Shown here piece by piece: positions 52,103-60,960 of a stretch of DNA of 64,000 nt. Under the pieces are notes generated by a model. It made no database searches. It saw only the letters and a program-made list of their open reading frames with translations, and was not told where the DNA came from. The stretch covers positions 17,031,479 to 17,095,478 of the forward strand of contig OX637336.1 in NCBI GenBank assembly GCA_951799405.1. Reading direction: 5' to 3'. The stretch's first letter is position 1; each line of letters begins with the position of its first letter. This DNA is from Agapetus fuscipes (lineage: Eukaryota > Arthropoda > Insecta > Trichoptera > Glossosomatidae). Made by a program: the position numbers and the translations under genes.

Positions 52103-52308
52103 CATAAATAACTATTACATAAAAGATTCACATTATATGGATTTTCACAAGCAGGCACGTATAAGTTCGCGCTTAAACATGCCGCATGTGGACTTACAAT
52201 ATAAAAACCCGAATCATAAATGAGCATACACGAGTTGCAGGGTGTATGCTTATTGGCAAAGTGAGCCATTTTTACAGCATGGGTGGTCAGCCGCATACCA
52301 AATCAAGG
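52103..52308 (-). repeat. A2-repeat, core deleted
   Basis: Starts at 52308 as CCTTGATTTGGTATGCGGC and lacks the CCCCTGTTTCAGGGAAGG core; the tail is poor. Confidence 0.8.
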
Positions 52309-52349
52309 AACATACACAACATATTACATTTTTAAAATCAATAAATAAT

Positions 52350-52585
52350 TTGTCGGTGTTATGGCCGAGCGGTAGTGGCGCGTGTTCGACCAGCGTATTT
52401 GGAAGTTGGTTCGAATCTAGCGTCTAGCCTACTTGACCGTAACTTCGACCCTGGTTCAACAGATGCCGTTGCGCTTGCACACAAACTTCTGCTTTCGCAT
52501 GAAGACATCTGGCCCGGCAAAATAGGTTGGTGGATTGCATTCCTTTCCACAAATCTATTTAAAAAAAAATAATAATAATATATAT
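52350..52585 (+). repeat. SINE-D, best copy
   Basis: GTTATGGCCGAGCGGTAGTG (A box of Ser/Leu type), B box GGTTCGAATC, body AACTTCGACCCTGGTTCAAC, ending in an (A)n(TAA)n tail. Confidence 0.9.
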
Positions 52586-53075
52586 GACCGGTCCGTAGTT
52601 CAGTGGTTACACTTCGGACTCGTAACTGGAAGGTTGTGGGTTCGATTCCCGGCGGAGCACAAAAAGTATACCATTCATATTTTCAAATTTGATGGGTTGA
52701 AAAATTCATAAAAACCTTTACCAACGACCGGTCACCAAAGGTCCATCCAGCCCCACAGCAACTGGGTCTTGCTTGAGAATTGGCGCTTTGTAGCGACGAC
52801 GATCAAGCTTGTAAAAAGGTTGATAGCTCAATTGGTAGAATGCTTGCATTCCATACCGAGAGCAAGGGTTCGATCTCAAATGTTTACTCAGCCTTCACAA
52901 GAAATGAAAACCAGCCCCCCCGGGAACTGGGAAACCCCCACTTCAACTGAAAGTAGTTAACGTGAGGCCGGCCCCCTTACCTGTAAAAGTTTATAGGTCC
53001 CGAATCGTTACATGCGACCCCTTCCAGTATAACGCAGGCAAGAAGTTACACTATATGTGTAGCTTAATTGCAGTT
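52586..53075 (+). mobile_element. Composite SINE: SINE-B joined to SINE-C, two tRNA-like heads
   Basis: Head one GGTCCGTAGTTCAGTGG with B box GGTTCGATTCC; junction GACGATCAAGCTTGTAAAAA|GG; head two GATAGCTCAATTGGTAGAAT with B box GGTTCGATCTC fused to AAATGTTTACTCAGCC. Junction and deletion match the copy at 2701-3225. It inserted right after the SINE-D tail. Confidence 0.9.
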
Positions 53076-53444
53076 GCATGATGGACATCAAAACTAAAAC
53101 AGAGGTAGAGGAACAAATATTATATTTGAAATGTAATTGCCTCTATCCAGTGCACGCGCCTGATTCACAAATCCTCCCGGCATCCGTAGCAATACAGATT
53201 CCCGCGTAATGCAATATGCAGTCCGTCATCAGACGGGTTTCCGGTGGAGTTCACATCAGATCAGCGAGTGACCGCAGGGTGGCGTGACGCCGATAATGAT
53301 GACGATGATTGCATCGCACACGCGCCACAGGATGCGCGCTAATCGTTTACCCAATAATTGCTGCACAGAATGGGGAACCCAATCGCGAATCCCAAATTCC
53401 AGAAAACGATAGATGTTTTTGGTCACGAATTTCATGCGCATAGT
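53076..53444. other. No feature recognised
   Basis: Unassigned, mildly GC-richer. Confidence 0.3.
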
Positions 53445-53530
53445 TGAAAATTGGTTCACTTTTGCCAATGCCACCCCGGTTTCAGGGAAAGGCGGCAAGA
53501 TTTGCAACGTTTATGTTCATGTGAGGCTCT
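53445..53530 (+). repeat. A-repeat, middle part
   Basis: TTGGTTCACTTTTGCCAATG to TTTATGTTCATGTGAGGCT. Confidence 0.75.
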
Positions 53531-53583
53531 TTTTTATTTATATTTTATTATCTTTTTTATTTATTTATTATATTTTATATATT

Positions 53584-53925
53584 CCTTGACTTGCAGGATG
53601 GTATGAGGCTGACCACCCATACTGTAAAAAAAATGGTTCACTTTGCACAATGTAACGCCAGTTGAAGGACTTATGTTCATTTGAGATTGGTTTTATATTG
53701 AAGGTTCACATGCGGCATGCTTAAGCGCGAACTTATACGTGTCTGCTTGTTGGATTACAATAAATATAAATCTTAAATGTACTATATCTTTTCAAACTTA
53801 GATTATAGATATGCACACATGCAGAATGTGTAGGCGCAAACCTACATGTGCCTTTAAATAAAATTAATTTTCACTGTGTGAATACACAAACCCTACAAAA
53901 TCTACTACATGTGCCTGTCTGTGGG
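53584..53925 (+). repeat. A-repeat plus 3' fragments
   Basis: CCTTGACTTGCAGGATGG to AAACTTAGATTATAG (53810). Further scraps ATGCACACATGCAGAATGTG and CATGTGCCTGTCTGTGGGC follow. Confidence 0.85.
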
Positions 53926-53939
53926 CAAGTTGAAAAGAA

Positions 53940-54030
53940 ATGTTTGCATTCAAAATTCATATTGAATGCATACCCACAAGCACGTGTGCAACATTGAACA
54001 ACATAAAATTCCAATCTCAAATGAACAACC
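53940..54030 (-). repeat. A-repeat 3' part
   Basis: TTGAATGCATACCCACAAGC and CCAATCTCAAATGAAC in - orientation. Confidence 0.65.
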
Positions 54031-54160
54031 GGTCAAAAAATTTTCAACCCTGAAAAGAGCATAGTTTTTAGCTCTTTTTTTGCTCTGCCAGGAATCAAAC
54101 CCGTAACCTTGAAATAACAAGTCCGTAGCGTTAATAACCACTAGACTACATTTCGATCTA
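54030..54160 (-). repeat. SINE-B, head half
   Basis: The - strand has GTAGTCTAGTGGTTATTAAC, CGGACTTGTTA, a B box GGGTTTGATTCC and body to GGGTTGAAAATTTTTTGACC. Confidence 0.8.
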
Positions 54161-54169
54161 CACTAATTA

Positions 54170-54312
54170 ATCTATAATTTAAGTTGCAAAGATATATATA
54201 ACATTTAAGTTACATATTAAATGCATTCCCATAAGCAGACACGGATACGGTCGCGCTTACACATGCCGCATATGGACGTACTATATAAACCCCAATCTCA
54301 AATGAACATTAA
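54170..54312 (-). repeat. A2-repeat, 3' half
   Basis: TCTATAATTTAAGTTGC tail; ATGCATTCCCATAAGCAGAC and ACATGCCGCATATGG blocks. Confidence 0.8.
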
Positions 54313-54314
54313 CC

Positions 54315-54640
54315 TGTCAAAATCTTTCAACCCTGAAAAGAACATGGTTGTTTATTGTTCTGCCTAGAATCAAACCCACAACCTTGTGGATGGATACCTT
54401 TTGGAGACAGAGCATTCAAGGCAGCCGCTCCAATGACTTGGAACGCTATTCCCGCCTCACTGAGGGAACTGGATATGAAGAGACCATTTAAAAGAGGTCT
54501 CAAGACTCACCTCTTCGTCCAATCATACGGACAAGCGCCTTTGTAGTGACACACTGTCATAAAAGGCGCTATACAAATTTTGTCTTATCTATCTATACCA
54601 AGCCCGTAGCAATAACCACTGAGACTACGCGATGATCTAA
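54315..54640 (-). repeat. SINE-B head half split by an L2 fragment
   Basis: 54315-54383 and 54598-54640 together make the SINE-B head on the - strand (CATAGTCTCAGTGGTTATTG region, then GGGTTTGATTCTAGGC). The sequence between is an L2 3' end on the + strand. Confidence 0.75.
54384..54597 (+). pseudogene. L2 LINE C-terminal fragment
   Basis: FGDRAFKAAAPMTWNAIPAS, then KRPFKRGLKTHLFVQSYG and a stop; the 3' end GGCGCTATACAAATTTTGTC finishes in a (TATC)n tail. Related to 5248-5500 but not to the L2 at 56663-60471. Confidence 0.85.
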
Positions 54641-55026
54641 ACTAGTTAATGTTTTCTCTAAACCTAAAATCTGGAGTAGAGTTGTGGTGTCACCTTGTTT
54701 TATCATCACATATGGCAGACTTCCATTCAGTGGTAAGCTCCACACCTGTCCTACCTGTGGTTAGGATCCTCAGCGTGTGGAGCCTTCTTACAGACTTCGT
54801 ATGTGACTTGTGCGGCCGCAGAATTTAATGCAAACAAACCCCCGTCCCAGAGTTGCGCCACTTATTCCTCTCGAATATTAGTTTAACTACCCTGAGGTGG
54901 CTCACATCATGCATTAGTGAAACTCCTCGCATGTATGCAGTACAACAGCCTAAAGCTCCCTACGCGTGATCAGTCAACATTCACCGACATTCTTGTTTGT
55001 TTGTTTTTGAATGAAAACCCTTCCGG
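54641..55026. other. No feature recognised
   Basis: Unassigned; balanced base composition. Confidence 0.35.
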
Positions 55027-55511
55027 GGGCTATTCTTAGACATTTTAGTCTACGGTTGAGCCCACGCTTTGACAATTTAATGATGCATTTGTATGAAGAC
55101 CTGTCAATCCAAGATGGCCGCAAGTGAACAGCTGATTTGTTTTCATACAATTATTATTCCTTGACTTATAGGTTGGTATGAGGCTGACCACCCATACTGT
55201 AAAAAATGGTTCACTTTGCCAATGTCACCCCTGTTTCAGGGAATGTCGGCAAGAGTTGCAGGGCTTATGTTCATTTGAGTTTGGATTTTATTTGTAAGTA
55301 CACAATCAGCATTTGTAAGCGCGAACTACACGTGTTTGTTTGTGGGCATACATCTGAGAGCTTTGAATGAATATATCCTTGCAACTTAGATTATAGATTA
55401 CAAAATTCGGTAGATAAGAATGACCGTGGTGGTGAAATTTTCAGACCGGGCACCATTTGTTTGTCGAAGCGTGGGCTCAACCGACGACTAAAATGTCTAA
55501 GAATAGCACCG
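55027..55511. mobile_element. TIR element with an A1-repeat inserted
   Basis: Inverted ends of ~45 bp share GCTATTCTTAGACATTTTAG and CGGTTGAGCCCACGCTT. The interior matches 51300-51440 apart from the A1-repeat at 55158-55400. No coding capacity. The target duplication was not resolved. Confidence 0.75.
55158..55400 (+). repeat. A1-repeat, young
   Basis: CCTTGACTTATAGG to TTAGATTATAGATTA. The empty counterpart of the site is at about 51385. Confidence 0.95.
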
Positions 55512-55635
55512 TTCGAGTCTATGTTTTTGAGTTACCACAACACTTGTGATTGTCACTTTTGCCTTTAGCTAAATAAATCAGCTACAACTGATTGTCATTC
55601 AATTTTTCTGTAAGCTTGATTAATGCAAAAAAATA

Positions 55636-55866
55636 TTGACTTATGGTTGGTATGAGGCTGACCACCCATTTTGTCCATTTTGTCACCCCTGTTTCAGAGA
55701 AGGTCGGCAAGTGTATGGTGTATGTTCATTTGGGATTTGGGCTTTTTTTGTTGTAGATTCACATCCGGCATGTGCAAGCGCGAACTAATACATGTCTGTT
55801 TGGGAAAATGCATATATAATGTGAATCCCCAATGTTACATATCTTTGTATATTGGATTAGATTATA
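55636..55866 (+). repeat. A2-repeat
   Basis: TTGACTTATGGTTGGTATG start; TTCACATCCGGCATGTGCAA; TTGGATTAGATTATA tail. Confidence 0.9.
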
Positions 55867-55867
55867 T

Positions 55868-55982
55868 AAATACACACCGAAACGAGAAATAATTTAATGA
55901 AATAACACCCTCGGTGGGATTCGAACTCGAGATCACGGCATGGAATGCAAGCACTCTACTAACTGTGTTATCGACCGGACAG
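55868..55982 (-). repeat. SINE-C head
   Basis: The - strand has GTCCGGTCGATAACACAG, a B box GAGTTCGAATCCCACC and TTTCGGTGTGTATTT. Confidence 0.85.
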
Positions 55983-56080
55983 CTCCAAAACAGCTCTTCC
56001 ACATTTCGAATGCCGTTTATCCCTTTCATATTTTGCAGCCAAGATATGCCGGGATCTCGTCATCCCTCAATTTTTCTCTT

Positions 56081-56282
56081 CTAATCTAATCTAATCTAAT
56101 CTAAGCTGCAAGGATATATACCATTTAAGCTTTATATTAAATGCATTCCCACCAGCAGACATGTATAATTTCGCGCTAACACATGCCGCATGTGGACCTA
56201 AATTATAAGAACCCATCTCAAATGAACATAAGCCCTGCAACTCTTGCCGTCCTTCCCTGAGACAGGGACATTAGTTTTTACA
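56081..56282 (-). repeat. A2-repeat, 5' start missing
   Basis: (CTAAT)n tail CTAATCTAATCTAATCTAAG to CCTTCCCTGAGACAGGGAC. Confidence 0.9.
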
Positions 56283-56614
56283 AAAATAAATACCTATAGG
56301 TACTTAATTTTAATTTTACATCACACCTATCGTCGCCAAAGACCTCGCGCTTTTCGGTAGACAGACCCCTCGTTTTCGGGGGTTCCCGCCAACCCCCGAC
56401 AAAGCCGGTTTTAATTAAGCCCCCGGCTCACAGTCAACAACCACAAACGTGGGGAGCTATACACCACACAATTACCTGCACACATACGAGAGGGTAGTTT
56501 CCTAGGCGCCATCTAACCTCAATGTAAACTTCTTCTTCCTTTAAACCTTCGATCTATCAGAGGTCTAAAATCATCTGGTGGTGATTTCATATTTATTATT
56601 TTTTAATGCTTTTC
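56283..56614. other. Unassigned; short GC-rich block
   Basis: 56380-56430 is GC-rich (GGGGGTTCCCGCCAACCCCC). Not recognised. Confidence 0.3.
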
Positions 56615-57729
56615 GTGATTTAGCAACAACTGCGCAAGGAGTGCTATAGGCTTCAGTAACATGCATTGCATTGCGGAGATCGGTGAATGGATGACAAGCA
56701 ATGGCCTAATCCTTAACATGGGTAAGACGGAAATTATGTGGGCGGCTACGTCCAGGCGTGATCATCTCCTGACAACTCGCGTACCACTCTCCATTGGGGG
56801 ACAGCTGATTCAGCCGTCAGATTCAGTGAGACTTCTAGGAGTCACACTGGATCGGAACCTCACAATGGGAGAGCAGTTGAATAACACGGTATCCTCCTCG
56901 TTTTTTGAACTTCGCCAGATTAAGGCAATCAGGAGATGTTTACCATCAGGGGCGGTCAGGACCCTGGTTAACGCTTTTGTGATGTCTCGGGTTGACTATT
57001 GCCATTGACTTACTAATATATAGACCGCGTGTCTCCTACAAAAGGAACATACAAATATGGACCCAACTCAACGAGGGTAAATTAACGAAAGTACAAGATT
57101 TATCACAAATAGGTATAAACTTGTAGTGCACAAATTTTTTTTTTTTTGCATCTTCAGCCGTGCACTCTTGTGTTTAAAGCTTTATTGTTCATCTAATAGC
57201 TCGTTTAAACATTACGAGCGAGGTAAATATACTTTTGTCTCGCTCTGCCCACAGGGTGAAACCAATGGATGCTACGAAATATTATTTTTGTGATAATGTA
57301 AAGCACCATACATAACATGATTTTTTCTTGTTATGGGTGTGAACAATAATATTAAATCACTTAAAAACCATACATGTATGTACAGACCTTTTACGAGAAT
57401 AACGGTAAAACATGGCTCTTGCAAAAAATGGTTACCAGAGCCGATTCAGGGTAAGAATACATAATAAAACAAAAAAGATTTTAATATTTAATAATGAAAA
57501 ATCAAAATATAAGTTGTATATGGTTACAGGACGAGTCAAATTTATTAATGTACAACCAATTTCGAAAACATGATTTCATTTTAATATTAAAAAAACAAAT
57601 TTCCGTGACTTATAGGGTATGAGGCTGACCACCCATATTGTAAAAAATGGTTCACTTTGCCAATGTCACCCCTGTTTCATTTAAGGCTAGGATTTTATTT
57701 ATAAGCATTCAGCATTTGTAGGCGCGAAC

Positions 57730-59015
57730 TAGGGCATGGAATACCGGAATAATTTTCATACCGGTATTGATACCGATATTGAAATTTCCAATACCGGTAT
57801 ACCGAAATTTCGGTATTTTTTCGGTATTTTATTAAATACTGCTAATTACTGGTTAAATGATGCCAAAAACGATAAGTAAGTCATTAAAGCAGTTTTCTAA
57901 GCTATTTGTCAAAAACACTCGAACTATTGATCAACTCAGTAAAAACCATTTATTGAGTTATTATAGTTAAGGTAATATTAAATAAAATACGTTATTGGAT
58001 CCAAGAATTATTTAAGTTGTTTTAAAGGCACAAACATCACAATCACATTGGTATTAAAATCAGTCTTACTCTCTAATTATATGAAATCGTGCAACGAGAA
58101 TTTCTTATATAGCGTACATAAGTTAAAACAAAATCAAATTGTTTTATTTTCTTAAATAAACCAAAATATAGGCGCAGGCGCAATTAACTTAAGTTTATTT
58201 TTCAGTCAGATCGCGTTTGTTGGAAAATCGTGCGAAGAAAACATAACGCGTCCAAACTTGCGTCGTTGAGAGATGATCTTATTTTGTTACATAATGTAAC
58301 TTACAGCTGAAAATGCCCTTTCTGACTCAACGCTCGTCGGTGGAATGCTTAAGAGGTACTTGTAAGCTACGTCCAAAAATCTGCCTCTAGTACCTCCATT
58401 TTCATACAATGTCATTTCAATACGAATCAATGTTTGAATATTATCTTCTTCTTCCTCTCCGATCTGACCAACCTGGGATCTGTTTTGATTTGTGGTCATA
58501 GATTGAGGGAGGGGTGGAGCGTAGACCATAGTGCCCGGATGCCCAAAAAGAACCGTGCGAGAGGTTTAATACTAATCCAATGTATGAGAGAGAGAGAAAG
58601 ATGTATGATATAGCGCTTACGTACTTACGTATCGTCTTGTGTTGTGTTCGAGCGTGCGCGCGTGCCGGTAGCAGTTAATTGTAGAAGTAAAACATTAGAC
58701 GAACAACTGAAAGCGATATCATTAAATACCAACTAGATACTATTAAGCATGCAGAATTTTGCGTAGTTGATATTGTGATGATTTTTTCTAATAATCGTGA
58801 TTCGTCTCATATGAAAACTCATCTGAAGTATGAACAACACTGTGAACCATATAAATCGAGCGTTCTGCATAGTTTTTAAACACCTTTGCAATAATAATTG
58901 ATATTTTTTTACGAAAAATCGAAATACCGGTATTTTATCCTCAAATACCGGTTTCAAAATACCGAAAATAACAGTCGGTATACCGGTATTTCGGTATACC
59001 GGTATCCATGCCCTA
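57730..59015 (-). mobile_element. hAT element, 1286 bp, with 8-bp target duplication
   Basis: Ends TAGGGCATGG(A)ATACCGG inverted at both sides. The duplication GCGCGAAC (57722-57729) / GCGTGAAC (59016-59023) has one change. Near both ends are many copies of ATACCGGTAT. Only a C-terminal transposase remnant is inside, so the element is non-autonomous. Confidence 0.9.
58287..58420 (-). pseudogene. hAT transposase C-terminal dimerisation domain remnant
   Basis: Reads GRFLDVAYKYLLSIPPTSVE followed by SERAFSAVSYI, the conserved hATC block (YL-IP-TS-ESERAFS) used for transposase dimerisation. Upstream catalytic and BED-finger regions are absent. Confidence 0.8.
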
Positions 59016-59105
59016 GCGTGAACTGCACTTTTTGGTTTGTGGGTATGCATTTGATATGAGTTTTTAATGTAAATATATATTTGCAACTTAGATTGTAGAA
59101 TATAG

Positions 59106-59920
59106 AAAGGTTACAAAGTGAATGCCTCATCAATTAAAGATTTTATTATTTTAATTTTAAAAATAATACGACTCGTTTAAAATTGTAACCACATTAATTT
59201 AGATGAAATAATCGAGGCAAACCACAAACACTTGCAAACCACTCTTAGTTTAAAAAAAAGTTTTTTTTGCAATGGCTGTCGTTGCATTGGATTTAAAAAA
59301 ATGTTGTTCTGTATTTTATTGTACTATTTCAAAACTCGCTAAGTTTCGTATAATTTGAGTTGTTATAATTTGAACTGTCAAATATCATAGCGACTTTTGC
59401 AAGAGTATACCGTATTAAGCCTCATTTTTTTTTGTACATATATTCCATTTATTAGTCGAAGAATTCCTAAAATTATCATTTTTGTGCCACTTTGTTTTTT
59501 AGTAGTTAGTGGAAAATATTTTTCAAGAGGCTCGATTATTTCGAGTACAGCCCTGGGCGCTGTTGTCCCTTTCTTTCACACGGTAGAACACTATCTTTAA
59601 AGTAGACGCACTCTTCTAGCACGCGCCTGTCAATAATTCGTACAAAATATAAATAAAACGTTAATTAGCGTATTAAAAACATAAATTTACATGTGAAATG
59701 TGATTTCATCCATGTATTTTACTTTTTCGGACCTATTTTTGCGCCCTTTCACACAGAAAACCACTTTTAACGAGATGTTCACGATCCGAGCGCTGGAGAA
59801 ATAATAAGACCAAAACCGAGCATTACAAATTGCACGCGGATCGAGGTTCAGCGCTTCAGTCCAAAAAAAAGGGGACATTATTTTGGCCTGGACTTCATCT
59901 CTATACCTTTATAACTCTAT
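59106..59920. other. Right part of the unidentified insertion
   Basis: AT-rich DNA; ends GACTTCATCTCTATACC before the duplicated target. No frame of note. Confidence 0.35.
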
Positions 59921-60644
59921 GACTATTGCTCAACGCTGTATATAGGTCAGCCGAAAAAACAGTTCAGCCGACTACAATCTGTGCTGAACTCTGCAGCAAG
60001 ACTCATTTTCGGGATGTCCAAATTTAATCATATTACTCCATTGTTGAAAGAACTGCATTGGCTTCGTTTTCCGGAGAGGGTGGTCTACCGTGTTTGTTTG
60101 ATGGTTTACAAAGCTGTCAATGGTACGGCTCCTTCATACCTGTCTGACATGTTCTCACCTATTGAGATAGATTTGAGACGCCAAACTCTCAGATCTGCAG
60201 GGTGTGGGGTGGTTGACTTAGTCCAGCCGTCACGTCAGACACGCACTATTTTTGGGGACCGTGCTTTCCGGTTTGCGGGCCCAATGGAGTGGAACAGACT
60301 ACCACCTAATGTGAGGAAGGCAGAAACTGTTGGTGTCTTTAAAGGAGCACTAAAGACGCATCTTTACAAAAAATCTTATCCGTGATTTGAGAGGGCCCTT
60401 GAGGTGTGACACACACAAAAACGGCGCTCTTCAATTATGTGTACCTTATAAATAAATTATCCTTGTATATATAACATCAATCCACTTACTTTAGAGTCAT
60501 GGGCACGCCTCTGACCTGGAGCGTTGTTTATTACCGCGCCGTCGCTTATAACAGTCACTTTAAAATACATAGCCTTGAATGAGTGTCCCCGTGATGTGGG
60601 TCCCTCTGACAACCCATGCTTGCTTTTATTCAGATGCTAGTCCG

Positions 60645-60960
60645 GTCGATAGCTCAGTTGGTAGAGTGCTTGCATTCCATGCTGAGAGCTCGGGTCCGAC
60701 GCCCTTCGAGGGTATCAGAAACTATTTTCCGTTTCGGTGTTTATTTCGAAACCCGAAATAAAATACCAGCAAGGCTTACGCGGCCTTCACAAGAAATAAG
60801 ACCAGCCCCCTCGGGGGCTGGGAAACCTCCACTTCAACTGAAGTGCTTGGAATAATGCCGGCCTCCTTACTTGTAAAAATAAATAGTTTCCTTTCGCCAC
60901 ATGCGAAAGCTTTTATGGGATAACGCGGCAAGAAGTTGCACTTTATGTGTAGCGTAGTTT
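60645..60960 (+). repeat. SINE-C, full length
   Basis: GTCCGGTCGATAGCTCAG head, TTCCATGCTGAGAGCTCGGG, body with CCCTCGGGGGCTGGGAAACC, end TTATGTGTAGCGTAGTTTTG. It follows the E-repeat closely. Confidence 0.95.

Larger units (their letters stand above)
57603..59105 (+). repeat. A-repeat split by a hAT element
   Basis: 5' half 57603-57729, 3' half 59016-59105. The middle (after CCCCTGTTTCA) has also lost the GGTCGGCAAAAG region. Confidence 0.85.
57003..59920. mobile_element. Unidentified 2.9-kb insertion with 9-bp target duplication
   Basis: GACTATTGC occurs at 56994-57002 and 59921-59929, bounding a segment that splits the L2 frame. No terminal inverted repeats, LTRs or poly-A tail are evident. 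Excluding a nested A-repeat and hAT it is ~1.4 kb. No coding frame was recognised in the remainder. Confidence 0.6.
56663..60385 (+). pseudogene. L2 reverse transcriptase C-terminal half, interrupted
   Basis: First piece: WMTSNGLILNMGKTEIMW (RT region after the catalytic box), IGGQLIQPSDSVRLLGVTLD and NAFVMSRVDYC. The frame continues after the insertion as LYIGQPKKQFSRLQSV, NSAARLIFGMSKFNHITPLL and LHWLRFPERVVYRVC, then APSYLSDMF, FGDRAFRFAGPMEWNRLP and KTHLYKKSYP with a natural stop at 60383-60385. These are standard L2/CR1-group blocks in the right order. No other break is seen, so the element was fairly young when interrupted. Confidence 0.9.
56663..60471 (+). mobile_element. L2 LINE, 5'-truncated, split by a 2.9-kb insertion
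   Basis: The RT part is 56663-57002 and the C-terminal part 59930-60385. The 3' end at 60386-60471 contains GAGGTGTGACACACACAAAA and AATAAATTATCC, the same tail as SINE-B. The reading frame resumes in register after the insertion. Confidence 0.9.
56615..60610 (+). repeat. E-repeat split by an L2 insertion
   Basis: The left piece 56615-56662 and right piece 60472-60610 join into the E-repeat seen whole at 10190-10440. TAACAT is present at both edges (56657-56662, 60472-60477) as target duplication. Confidence 0.8.

Noticed and set aside
58733..59086. 117-codon frame on the - strand
   Set aside because: It spans the hAT end and the A-repeat and reads through the ATACCGGTAT motifs; a by-product of the repeats.
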